NCBI GenBank assembly: GCA_002360455.1
Contig: DEQQ01000052.1
Coordinates: forward strand, 1-43,771
DNA from: Saprospiraceae bacterium UBA3362
Lineage (GTDB): Bacteria > Bacteroidota > Bacteroidia > Chitinophagales > Saprospiraceae
Direction: 5' to 3'
DNA: 43,771 bases
Below the pieces are notes generated by a model. That model did no database searches, had not been told where the DNA came from, and was given only the letters and a program-made list of their open reading frames with translations. This document shows, piece by piece, positions 33,102 through 41,169 of the stretch. The stretch's first letter is position 1, and every line of letters begins with the position of its first letter. Both the position numbers and the translations under genes were made by a program.

Positions 33102-34337
33102 ATGAAATTGCTGGATACTTTTTCGGAGTTTAAAGCCGGTAAAAATATTGATCGTCCTACCATGGTGAGAGTATTGGAGGATGTTTTTCGTTCTTTGATA
33201 AAAAAGAAATATGGCTCTGATGATAATTTCAATGTGATCGTCAATGCGCAGAAGGGTGACTTGGAAATTTGGCGAGTTCGGAATATTGTGCCGGACGGTG
33301 AGGTTACGGATGACCTGAAGCAAATTGCTATTTCTGAAGCTTTGACTTTTGATGAAGGCTATGAAGTTGGTTTGGAGTGTTATGAGGAGTTGAAGTTTGA
33401 TGATTTTGGAAGAAGGGCGATTATGGCGGCTCGCCAGACTCTGGTTTCTAGAATTATGGAGCTTGAGAAAGATGATATCTACAGAAGATATGCAGAGCGC
33501 GAAGGAGAAATTGTGATAGGTGAAGTCAATCAGGTGCTCAAAAGAGAAATATTGATTATTGATGACGCAACAAACAATGAATTGATCTTGCCAAGAACAG
33601 AAATGATCAAGGCTGACCATTTCCGAAAAGGAGATATCGTGCGTGCAGTGATCAAAAAAGTTGAACTTCGAAACAATCTTCCGGTAATCAATTGCAGTAG
33701 AACCGACAGTACTTTTTTGCAGCGATTGATGGAACAAGAGGTTCCCGAAATAGAAGATGGACTTATCGTCATTAAAAAAATTGTAAGAATGCCCGGCGAA
33801 CGCGCCAAAGTGGCTGTTGAATCTTTTGATGACAGAATTGATCCTGTAGGTGCTTGTGTTGGGATGAAAGGAAGCAGAATTCATGGCATTGTGAGAGAGC
33901 TGAGAAATGAAAATATTGATATTGTAAATTATACCAACAATACTACTTTATATATTCAACGTGCTCTGACTCCTGCCAAGGTCAATAATATAGAAATCGA
34001 TGAAGAAAATAAAAAAGCAAATGTTTATCTAAAGGCAGATCAATTGTCCCTTGCCATTGGAAGAGGTGGTGCCAACATCAAATTGGCTTCAAAACTTACA
34101 GGCTACGAAATTGATGTATACAGAGATCAAGAAGATGGAGAATTGGATGATGTGGACTTGGATGAATTCAATGATGAAATTGAAGAATGGGTGATAGAAG
34201 CTCTTAAAAACATTGGATGCGATACAGCAAGATCTGTACTTAATCTAAGTGTTGAAGAATTGGTAAGAAGAACTGACTTGGAAGAAGAAACAATTCAAAA
34301 TGTAATTGAGATTTTGCAAGCAGAATTTGAAGATTAA
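33102..34337 (+). CDS. nusA: Transcription termination/antitermination factor NusA
   Basis: 411 aa. The N-terminal RNA-polymerase-binding domain starts LLDTFSEFKAGKNIDR and contains VRVLEDVFRSLIKKKYG. The S1 domain follows (GEIVIGEVNQVLKREILIID). Two KH domains are visible, the first with RMPGERAKVAVESFDDRIDPVGACVGMKGSRI (about 228-259) and the second with ADQLSLAIGRGGANIKLASKLTG (about 312-334). A short acidic C-terminal region (about 345-411, with VEELVRRTDLEEETI) resembles a helix-hairpin-helix tail. NusA controls pausing, termination and rRNA antitermination. It lies in the rimP-nusA-infB operon with infB starting 39 bp downstream. Confidence 0.95.
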   Translation: MKLLDTFSEFKAGKNIDRPTMVRVLEDVFRSLIKKKYGSDDNFNVIVNAQKGDLEIWRVRNIVPDGEVTDDLKQIAISEALTFDEGYEVGLECYEELKFDDFGRRAIMAARQTLVSRIMELEKDDIYRRYAEREGEIVIGEVNQVLKREILIIDDATNNELILPRTEMIKADHFRKGDIVRAVIKKVELRNNLPVINCSRTDSTFLQRLMEQEVPEIEDGLIVIKKIVRMPGERAKVAVESFDDRIDPVGACVGMKGSRIHGIVRELRNENIDIVNYTNNTTLYIQRALTPAKVNNIEIDEENKKANVYLKADQLSLAIGRGGANIKLASKLTGYEIDVYRDQEDGELDDVDLDEFNDEIEEWVIEALKNIGCDTARSVLNLSVEELVRRTDLEEETIQNVIEILQAEFED

Positions 34338-34376
34338 GATTATAAAAAAACCATCGTAGATCGATAAAAAAAACTA

Positions 34377-37139
34377 ATGACCCGATTATTAATTAAAGTT
34401 GCAACTGAATTTAATTTAGGACTACAGACCATTGTGGACCATTTGCAGAAAAAAGGTCATGAAATTGACAGCAAACCAACTGCAAAAGTTACTGATGAGA
34501 TGTATGATGAACTTCTCAAAGAGTTCAAGGGGTCTATTATTGAAAAAGAACAAGCTGCACAATTGCAAAAACCGGTAGCTGCCCCAAAGGAAAAACCGGC
34601 TCCAAAAGTACAGATTAATTTGTTTGGCGAACCCGTTGCAGAACCTACCAAACCGGTAGCAGCTCCAAAAGAAAAAGCCAAACCTGAAGCCAAACCCGAA
34701 GAATTAATCCCGGTAAAAGTAGATGAGGAACTGAAACCTAAACTAAAGGTTGTCGGTAAAATAGCTTTGGAAAAACCAAATAAGTCTGAGAAATCAGAGG
34801 AAGAAACCAAAAAGGCAAAAACAAAGACAAAAACTTCTAAAACCAAAAAAGAAGCTGTTGAGGAGGTAAAACAAGAAGAACCCGTAAAACCAACTGAACC
34901 TGCAGCTCCGGTAGAAGAAGAAATCACCAGAATAAAGGCTCCTGAGCTTAAAGGATTAAAAATTGTTGGAAAAATAGACACCAACAAGTTTACCCGTGAG
35001 AAGGAGAGTCCTAAGAAAAAAGATGATCGAAGAAATGTTCCTGCAGGATCTTCAAGTGGCAATAAACCGGCAAATCCCAATGCGAGCTCTGCCGATGCTC
35101 AAAAGAAAAAGCGCAAACGAAAAATTACAGGAGCTGTAAACGTAAGCAATGTCTCTCAGGGGAATAGATCTAATTTTAATAGACCGGGTCAACGAAGAAC
35201 TGAAGAACCTACAGTTAAGGAAGTTTCTCAAAAGCAAATTGAGGACAAAATCAAAGCAACGATGGCGCGACTCAATATGGGTGGTAAAAACAAGCGTCAA
35301 AAAATTCGTAGAGATAAACGAGAAGAAATGCGCGGCAAAGCAGAAGCAGCAGAATCCGGCATTGACCGCTCAACAATTCAGCTTACTGAATTTGTCTCTG
35401 TAAGTGAACTGTCCAATTTGATGGACGTCCCGGTAACAGAGGTAATTACCACTTGTATGAATTTGGGAATTATTGTTTCGATCAATCAGCGTCTTGATGC
35501 TGAAGTTATCGAAATATTGGCGTCCGAATTTGGCTTCAAAATAGAATTTATTTCTGTAGAAGATCATAAAGAAGAGGAAGAGGAGATAGAAGATGATCCA
35601 AAAGATCTCAAACCTCGTGCTCCTATCGTTACAGTAATGGGTCACGTGGATCATGGTAAGACCTCTTTGCTGGATTATATCCGAAAAACCAATGTTGCCT
35701 CAGGAGAGGCCGGAGGAATTACTCAACATATTGGAGCCTATGAAGTAACCGTGGGTCCTGATCAAAAGAAAATTACATTTTTGGATACGCCGGGTCACGA
35801 AGCCTTCACTGCAATGAGAGCCCGAGGCGCAAAAGTCACTGACGTAGCGGTCATTATTATTGCAGCAGATGATAGAATTATGCCTCAAACCAAAGAGGCC
35901 ATCTCCCATGCTCAAGCAGCAAATGTGCCTATAGTTTTTGCTATAAATAAAGTAGATAAACCCGGAGCAGATCCCGAAAGGATCAAAAATGAGCTATCTC
36001 AGATGAATTTCTTGGTAGATTCTTGGGGTGGAAAATACTCTTCTCAAGAAATATCAGCCAAGTCCGGATTAGGAATTGATGCTTTATTAGAAAAAATCAT
36101 CCTTGAGGCAGAAGTATTGGAACTCAAAGCCAATCCTAATCGCTTGGCAACAGGTACCGTAATAGAAGCTTCTCTTGATAAAGGCCGTGGATTTGTTTGT
36201 AAACTGCTTGTTCAGAATGGAACTTTGCACATGGGTGATGTAATTTTAGCCGGCGAATATTCCGGAAAAGTCAAAGCCATGTTCAACGAAAGAGGGCAAA
36301 AGCTCAAAGATGCAAAAACATCTACTCCGGTAATGGTTTTAGGTCTAACCGGCGCGCCTACTGCTGGAGAAAAATGGAAAGTGATGGAAGATGAGTCCGA
36401 GGCTAGAGCCATTGCTTCCAGACGAGCTCAAATTTCTCGCGAACAGGCTACAAGAGCATCTAAACGTATCTCCTTGGATGAGATCGGAAGACGTTTGGCT
36501 CTAGGAAACTTCAAAGAATTGAAGCTCATTGTCAAGGGAGATGTGGACGGCTCCGTAGAGGCCTTAGCAGACAGCTTAATTAAATTGTCTATAGATCGAA
36601 TTCAAGTAAGTGTAATTCATAAGGCCGTGGGCCAAATTATCGAGTCTGATATTTTGTTAGCCTCTGCTTCAGACGCTATAATCGTCGGATTCCAGGTTAG
36701 ACCATCTGCTGCAGCCAGAAATCTTGCAGAAAAAGAAGGTGTAGAAATCAAAACCTACTCTATCATCTATGAAGCAATAGAGGAAGTGAAGTTGGCAATG
36801 GAAGGCTTGTTGGAGCCTACACAAGAAGAAACTATAACAGGCTCTATAGAAGTACGAGAGGTCTTCAAGATTACCAAGGTAGGAACAGTAGCCGGAGGTA
36901 TGGTAACCGATGGAAAAGTATTAAGAAACAATTACATCCGCGTTATCAGAGACGGAATTGTTATTTATCCAAATGCTAACGGAAAAGCCGAACTGGCTTC
37001 ACTCAAGAGATTCAAAGATGATGTGAAAGAGGTGAAAGAAAATATGGAGTGTGGTTTATCTGTCAAGAACTTTAACGATATTCAAATAGGCGATGTCATA
37101 GAAGCCTATGAAATCAAAGAAGTGAAACAAAAGTTGTAA
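34377..37139 (+). CDS. infB: Translation initiation factor IF-2
   Basis: 920 aa. GTPase that brings initiator tRNA to the 30S subunit and promotes subunit joining. The N-terminal third (about 1-330) is a Lys/Ala/Pro/Glu-rich, low-complexity region with repeated KPVAAPKEK-type phrases, as is usual in Bacteroidota IF-2. The G domain carries G1 GHVDHGKT (422-429), G3 DTPGHEAF and G4 NKVDKPGA. Beta-barrel and C-terminal IF-2 domains follow, ending in the domain IV region (TGSIEVREVFKITKVGTVAGG and ...IQIGDVIEAYEI). It is the third gene of the rimP operon and is convergent with the VIT-family gene 9 bp away. Confidence 0.97.
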   Translation: MTRLLIKVATEFNLGLQTIVDHLQKKGHEIDSKPTAKVTDEMYDELLKEFKGSIIEKEQAAQLQKPVAAPKEKPAPKVQINLFGEPVAEPTKPVAAPKEKAKPEAKPEELIPVKVDEELKPKLKVVGKIALEKPNKSEKSEEETKKAKTKTKTSKTKKEAVEEVKQEEPVKPTEPAAPVEEEITRIKAPELKGLKIVGKIDTNKFTREKESPKKKDDRRNVPAGSSSGNKPANPNASSADAQKKKRKRKITGAVNVSNVSQGNRSNFNRPGQRRTEEPTVKEVSQKQIEDKIKATMARLNMGGKNKRQKIRRDKREEMRGKAEAAESGIDRSTIQLTEFVSVSELSNLMDVPVTEVITTCMNLGIIVSINQRLDAEVIEILASEFGFKIEFISVEDHKEEEEEIEDDPKDLKPRAPIVTVMGHVDHGKTSLLDYIRKTNVASGEAGGITQHIGAYEVTVGPDQKKITFLDTPGHEAFTAMRARGAKVTDVAVIIIAADDRIMPQTKEAISHAQAANVPIVFAINKVDKPGADPERIKNELSQMNFLVDSWGGKYSSQEISAKSGLGIDALLEKIILEAEVLELKANPNRLATGTVIEASLDKGRGFVCKLLVQNGTLHMGDVILAGEYSGKVKAMFNERGQKLKDAKTSTPVMVLGLTGAPTAGEKWKVMEDESEARAIASRRAQISREQATRASKRISLDEIGRRLALGNFKELKLIVKGDVDGSVEALADSLIKLSIDRIQVSVIHKAVGQIIESDILLASASDAIIVGFQVRPSAAARNLAEKEGVEIKTYSIIYEAIEEVKLAMEGLLEPTQEETITGSIEVREVFKITKVGTVAGGMVTDGKVLRNNYIRVIRDGIVIYPNANGKAELASLKRFKDDVKEVKENMECGLSVKNFNDIQIGDVIEAYEIKEVKQKL

Positions 37140-37148
37140 GCTCTTTTT

Positions 37149-37850
37149 TTACAAACTTACTCCAAAAAAGTAACCTACCAAAGCTGTCAGTCCCATTGCC
37201 AAAGTACCCCATACAGTGATTCGCAAAATTGCTTTTGGAATGCTTGAACCTCCGGTTTTGGCTGAGATTATTCCCAAGACCACCAAGAACAAAATAGTAA
37301 ATCCGTACAGAAAATATTCCATCAAAGATACCGGAGCAAATAGAGTAACCAACAAAGGCAACACTCCTCCTGCTGTAAAAGCCGCACCGGAAGCTACCGC
37401 AGCTTGAATAGGATTAGCTTGACTAATTTCATTCAAACCTAACTCATCCCTCACATGGGCTGCAAGAGCATCTTTTGCCGTAAACTCCTTAGCCACTTGC
37501 AATGCTGTTTCTTTTTGCAATCCTCTTCTCTCATAGATTTGAGCTAAAATCATTAGCTCCTCCTCAGGCATTTCTTCCAGTTCTTTTTTTTCTCTTTCTA
37601 TATCCGCTTGTTCAATATCTGTCTGAGAACTTACTGATACATATTCTCCTGCAGCCATAGACAATGCCCCGGCAACCAGTCCAGCTACTGTGGCAAGAAC
37701 AATGGGCTCACGAGTGGAGCTCGCTGCCGCTACTCCAATAGCCAAACTGGAAATCGATATTATCCCATCGTTGGCACCCAATACTGCAGCTCGCAACCAA
37801 TTGCTTTTGTGGATGTAATGGCTGTCTAAATAATTGTCAATTGTAACCAT
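37149..37850 (-). CDS. VIT family iron/manganese transporter-like protein
   Basis: 233 aa membrane protein of the VIT1/CCC1 family. The N-terminus SNWLRAAVLGANDGIISISSLAIGVAAASS and AGALSMAAGEYVSVSSQTDIEQADIE match the family's first two helices. An acidic cytoplasmic segment (REKKELEEMPEEELMILAQIYERRGL, with many Glu) is the metal-binding region, and three hydrophobic helices follow. Homologues move Fe2+ or Mn2+ out of the cytoplasm. A metal-homeostasis theme fits the nearby DtxR-like regulator and metal-binding protein, but this gene has no copy of the 38644 operator upstream. It is convergent with infB. Confidence 0.9.
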   Translation of the reverse strand: MVTIDNYLDSHYIHKSNWLRAAVLGANDGIISISSLAIGVAAASSTREPIVLATVAGLVAGALSMAAGEYVSVSSQTDIEQADIEREKKELEEMPEEELMILAQIYERRGLQKETALQVAKEFTAKDALAAHVRDELGLNEISQANPIQAAVASGAAFTAGGVLPLLVTLFAPVSLMEYFLYGFTILFLVVLGIISAKTGGSSIPKAILRITVWGTLAMGLTALVGYFFGVSL

Positions 37851-37930
37851 ATTTTTTATTTTCGAAGCAAATCAATTGGTGATAATAAGCAATCTTAAAT
37901 TTTCACTTGAATAAAGTTATTGAAAGGATT

Positions 37931-38542
37931 TCATTTCCAAATCACAATTTCCTCAAGTGGTTTCCTACTCCTTTCTTTGGGACCTAATCCATCTACAGGC
38001 CATCCCAAATAAAAAAAGCCCAAACACTCCCACTCTGCATTGAGATTGAAATAGGAGATAAACGAATTTCTCGCTCCCGGACTACTCCAGTACCCTGCCA
38101 AGCCCATTGCAGTCAGAGAAAGCCAAAAATTCTCTACTGCGCAAGCAACTGCCGCCGTTTCTTCCCATTCCGGAATTTGTTCTGCCGGACTGCGATGAAC
38201 ACAGATGGCCATAACCGCGGCCGACTGCAACACTTTTTCTCCGGACTTCAATTTCTTTTCTTCAGTTTGTAGTTCTTGTTTGGTTTGCTTTTGATAATCC
38301 AAATAAAAAAACTCAGCTAAATCTTGTTTTGATTGATCTTGAAATAGTACAAAACGCCATGGTTCTGTCCGTTTGTGTGTGGGAGCATATCGCACAGACT
38401 CTAAAACAGAAGTTAAGATTTCTTTTGGAATTTTACCTTCTTTAAATTGGACCGGCAGTGTAGATCTTCTGTTTTGAATACAAGCAATTACAGACTCAAA
38501 ATTATAATTCTCCATAGGGTAAAGATATTGTTCCAAATCCAT
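37931..38542 (-). CDS. Nitroreductase family protein
   Basis: 203 aa from the ATG at 38542; a TTG 9 bp further upstream (38551) is also possible. FMN-dependent nitroreductase fold, with CIQNRRSTLPVQF at about residues 20-32 (the family's RRS start), YAPTHKRTEPWRFVLFQDQ, and a C-terminal FYLGWP plus a basic segment. The WE(E)T.AV.CAVENFWLSLTAMGLAGYW stretch is also typical. Members reduce nitro- and quinone compounds or act in other FMN redox chemistry; the substrate here is unknown. It lies between the VIT gene (80 bp) and the divergent DtxR-like gene, with no operon partner. Confidence 0.88.
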   Translation of the reverse strand: MDLEQYLYPMENYNFESVIACIQNRRSTLPVQFKEGKIPKEILTSVLESVRYAPTHKRTEPWRFVLFQDQSKQDLAEFFYLDYQKQTKQELQTEEKKLKSGEKVLQSAAVMAICVHRSPAEQIPEWEETAAVACAVENFWLSLTAMGLAGYWSSPGARNSFISYFNLNAEWECLGFFYLGWPVDGLGPKERSRKPLEEIVIWK

Positions 38543-38624
38543 TTGGTTCAAAATAAAAATGAAATAAAAGAGCTTATAGGCAGAATGGAAAATGAGGAAG
38601 AGTCTAACTCCATTGTCAAATTAT

Positions 38625-38655
38625 TTTGTTAAATACAAAATTAAATTTAGATTTG
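38625..38655 (+). promoter_or_regulatory. Consensus promoter of the metal-uptake operon
   Basis: TTTG at 38625-38628, a 19-bp spacer, and TAGATTTG at 38648-38655. Both boxes and the spacing match the Bacteroidota sigma consensus (TTTG, TAnnTTTG). Transcription should start near 38661, about 11 nt before the ATG at 38672. Confidence 0.8.
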
Positions 38656-38663
38656 CCTAAATT
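38644..38663. promoter_or_regulatory. DtxR/MntR-type operator candidate over the -7 box
   Basis: AATTTAG (38644-38650) and CTAAATT (38657-38663) form a perfect 7-bp inverted repeat with a 6-bp spacer. It overlaps the -7 element exactly, so a bound protein would block RNA polymerase. The arms resemble the TTTAG/CTAAA edges of known DtxR boxes. The adjacent gene encodes a DtxR-family protein, so it is the obvious ligand. Confidence 0.65.
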
Positions 38664-38671
38664 ATTGTTTT

Positions 38672-39337
38672 ATGCTTACCAGTACAGAGGAGGATTATAT
38701 CAAAGCCATATACAAAATTGCTCAGTATCAAGGAGATAAAACCGTTTCTACCAAAAACATTGCATTAGAGCTTGGTACAAGTTCTGCGTCTGTGACAGAT
38801 ATGATTCAAAAATTGTCTGACAAGCAACTGTTGTACTACGAAAAATATTATGGTGTATCTCTGACCAAAGATGGGCAGAGCACTGTGCTCAAGCTACTGA
38901 GAAAACATAGATTATGGGAGAGCTTTTTGCACGATACGCTGGGCTTTTCTTGGGATCAGGTCCATGAAATTGCAGAACAACTGGAACATGTGCAGTCGGA
39001 TGAGTTGATAGACCGTTTAGATCGCTTTTTGGGGAATCCAAAATACGATCCTCACGGAGACCCTATTCCCAACTCCAATGGAAGTTTTACTTTCAGGCCT
39101 CAGTGCACTTTAGCCGAAGTCAAGGAGTTTCATAAAGAGCTGCATATTACCGGCGTGAGGAAGCATGACAGCGGTTTTTTACAGTATTTATCCGAACAAA
39201 AACTAACTCCGGGCAAGTCTATTCGATTGATCGCCGTAAATCATTTTTCTAAGATGCATACTATAAAAACGGATGATGGTTCAGAAGTCCAGCTCAGCAT
39301 GGATATTGCAAGAGATTTATTGGTAAAGACGATATGA
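38672..39337 (+). CDS. DtxR/MntR-family metal-dependent regulator
   Basis: 221 aa. The winged helix is at the N-terminus (EEDYIKAIYKIAQYQ; STKNIALELGTSSASVTDMIQKLSD; GVSLTKDGQSTVLKL). The dimerisation and metal-binding region is RKHRLWESFLHDTLGFSWDQVHEIAEQLEHVQSDEL, containing the His/Glu positions used by DtxR and MntR. Asp8 is present but the Glu11 of Bacillus MntR is Lys. The C-terminal part (about 140-221) reads as an SH3/FeoA-like domain. It probably represses this operon when Mn, Fe or Zn is replete, through the operator at 38644. The stop overlaps the next start by 4 bp (ATGA), so translation is coupled. Confidence 0.9.
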   Translation: MLTSTEEDYIKAIYKIAQYQGDKTVSTKNIALELGTSSASVTDMIQKLSDKQLLYYEKYYGVSLTKDGQSTVLKLLRKHRLWESFLHDTLGFSWDQVHEIAEQLEHVQSDELIDRLDRFLGNPKYDPHGDPIPNSNGSFTFRPQCTLAEVKEFHKELHITGVRKHDSGFLQYLSEQKLTPGKSIRLIAVNHFSKMHTIKTDDGSEVQLSMDIARDLLVKTI

Positions 39338-40326
39338 GAGCGATTTTCCTTATCCTTATTTTTTCTGTTTCTTTTTCAACAGCACAAAACAAGCTAAAAG
39401 TCTTAGCCACTGCTTCCATGTGGCAGGATATGGCTCAAGTTATCGGTGGAGATCTTATAGAAACGGATGTCATCGTTCCGCGTGGGTCTGATCCTCATCA
39501 ATATGAACCTACTCCAAATGATGTATTGAAAATCAAATCTGCAGATCTCATTTTAGTCAATGGTTTGAGTTTTGAAGGCTGGCTTAATCAATTGATTCAA
39601 CAATCAAGCAAAAGCAATAAACAGGTTCTGCTTACCGAAGGAATCACAGCCATTCAAGATCCAATACACAATCAGTCCACAGATCCCCATGCATGGATGG
39701 ACGCCGTGAATGCTCAAATTTATGCAGAGCGAATTTTTCAAGCTCTATCAGAAATGGACCCTGTGCATGAAAAAGAATATGAGTTTAATTTTAATATTTA
39801 TAAAAAACAGCTGCAGGATTTACACGATTGGATAGTCCGGCAAATTGCAATGATTCCGACAACCCAGCGAGTGATTATAACTACGCATGACGCTTTTCGA
39901 TATTATGGAAATCGATATGGAATGGAAGTTCACTCTTTATTGGGAATTAGTACTGACGCCGATGTGCGCACAGAAGATTACATTGCGATGAATAAATTAA
40001 TTCAGGAGAAAAACATTCCGGCCATTTTTATTGAAAATACCGTAAACCCCAAAATGATCAATTCGTTAGTGAAAGCCCAGAACATCAAGTTAGGCGGAGC
40101 ATTGTATGCAGACTCACTTGGGGATTCTCAGAGTCCTGCGTCGACATACATCGAAATGATGAAACAAAATACATTGACTTTGGTCAATGCATTAAAAGTA
40201 CAATTATCCAATCGAAACTCCTCATTCCAAATTTCGAGGCAACTCATTATTGCTGCTATAGTTGTAGTGTACATTTTGATCCTGTCCCTTATAGGTTGGA
40301 TCAATAGAAAAACATTGTTCTCATGA
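39334..40326 (+). CDS. Metal ABC transporter substrate-binding protein with C-terminal TM helix
   Basis: 330 aa. ZnuA/TroA cluster A-I type metal-binding protein with an N-terminal signal peptide (cut near STAQ) and no lipobox. Metal ligands by family pattern: His55 (GSDPHQYEPTP), His119 (DPHAWMD), His185 (TTHDAFRYYG) and Asp260 (YADSLG), which is the His3-Asp set of TroA/ZnuA-type proteins for Zn or Mn. Unlike usual members, the C-terminus has a transmembrane helix (about 303-321, IIAAIVVVYILILSLIGW) with a basic tail, which would anchor it in the inner membrane. It overlaps both neighbours by 4 bp in ATGA junctions. Confidence 0.9.
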   Translation: MRAIFLILIFSVSFSTAQNKLKVLATASMWQDMAQVIGGDLIETDVIVPRGSDPHQYEPTPNDVLKIKSADLILVNGLSFEGWLNQLIQQSSKSNKQVLLTEGITAIQDPIHNQSTDPHAWMDAVNAQIYAERIFQALSEMDPVHEKEYEFNFNIYKKQLQDLHDWIVRQIAMIPTTQRVIITTHDAFRYYGNRYGMEVHSLLGISTDADVRTEDYIAMNKLIQEKNIPAIFIENTVNPKMINSLVKAQNIKLGGALYADSLGDSQSPASTYIEMMKQNTLTLVNALKVQLSNRNSSFQISRQLIIAAIVVVYILILSLIGWINRKTLFS

Positions 40327-41066
40327 GCGAAATAACCATAGAAATCAAAGGACTCAATTTTGCTTACGAGAGTAAAAAAGTTCTTTCTTCCATCTACCTT
40401 AAAATAGAATCCGGGCATATTCATGGCTTGATTGGTCCCAATGGAGCCGGAAAATCAACCTTATTCAAATGTATTCTGGGACAGATAGAGGCGCAAAGCG
40501 GCAGCATCAAACTGTTTGGCCAAGATCACAAAACACAGCTTACCAAGATAGCTTATGTACCTCAAAAAGATCAAGTGGACTGGAGCTTTCCCATCTTAGT
40601 AAAAGATGTGGTAAAGATGGGCAGATATGCTCATAAAAAATGGTGGGAATGGACCAACACAGAAGACCGCAAAATCGCTCAGGAAGCCATGGAGCGAGTC
40701 GAAATATCAGAACTCGCAGACAGACAGATTGGCGAACTTTCCGGCGGACAACAACAGCGCGTATTTTTAGCCAGAGCCATTTGTCAAAATGCAGATATCA
40801 TCATGATGGACGAACCGTTTGTTGGAATCGATGCAAAAACGGAACATCGCATGATTTCCATACTAAAAGATCTTGCTGCTCTTAATAAAACTATTCTTGT
40901 AGTTCATCATGATTTAGATTCTGTTCTTTCCTATTTTGATCGTGTGATTTTAATTCACCATAGATTGATTGCTTATGGTGATACATCTGTTGTATTTACC
41001 AAAGAAAATATTTCTCTCACCTTTGCAAGCCAATCCCATCTATTGCAGAAACCATTGAGCAAATAA
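40323..41066 (+). CDS. Metal ABC transporter ATP-binding protein
   Basis: 247 aa cytoplasmic ATPase. Walker A GPNGAGKST (38-46), Q-loop AYVPQKDQVDW, signature LSGGQ (139-143), Walker B DIIMMDEP (158-165) and the switch His in VVHHDL. Sequence around KMGRYAHKKWWEW fits the Mn/Zn ABC (cluster A) ATPases. It is joined to the binding-protein gene by an ATGA overlap. No permease gene follows: the strand ends in a terminator at 41084 and a convergent gene begins. The partner permease must be elsewhere, or the operon is incomplete. Confidence 0.92.
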   Translation: MSEITIEIKGLNFAYESKKVLSSIYLKIESGHIHGLIGPNGAGKSTLFKCILGQIEAQSGSIKLFGQDHKTQLTKIAYVPQKDQVDWSFPILVKDVVKMGRYAHKKWWEWTNTEDRKIAQEAMERVEISELADRQIGELSGGQQQRVFLARAICQNADIIMMDEPFVGIDAKTEHRMISILKDLAALNKTILVVHHDLDSVLSYFDRVILIHHRLIAYGDTSVVFTKENISLTFASQSHLLQKPLSK

Positions 41067-41083
41067 GGCCACTTGATATTATC

Positions 41084-41122
41084 AACAGTATTCCTCCACA
41101 GAGCAGAATATTCTGTTTTTTT
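41084..41122 (+). terminator. Terminator of the metal-uptake operon
   Basis: AACAGTATTC (41084-41093) pairs with GAATA (41106-41110) and CTGTT (41113-41117), with a TT bulge, then seven T's to 41122. It follows the ATPase stop by 17 bp. Confidence 0.7.
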
Positions 41123-41169
41123 CTAAAGAAATTTTCAATTTTCACAAACTAAAATATTCCTATTTTATC

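Noticed and set aside
32904..33884. 326-codon open frame antisense to nusA
   Set aside because: It mirrors the conserved NusA frame, has no family resemblance, and is rich in His/Phe/Ser as expected for a reverse frame of an acidic protein.
34457..35080. 207-codon frame antisense to infB
   Set aside because: It is opposite the low-complexity Lys/Ala/Glu region of IF-2, whose reverse complement is Ser/Phe-rich and rarely contains stops.
37131..37158. Imperfect inverted repeat spanning the infB and VIT stop codons
   Set aside because: The stem is AT-rich with a bulge and the T-run lies in the loop, so it does not fit an intrinsic terminator.
41067..41169. Possible remnant of a metal permease after the ATPase gene
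   Set aside because: The gap is about 100 bp and shows only a terminator; no frame with permease-like helices could be seen.
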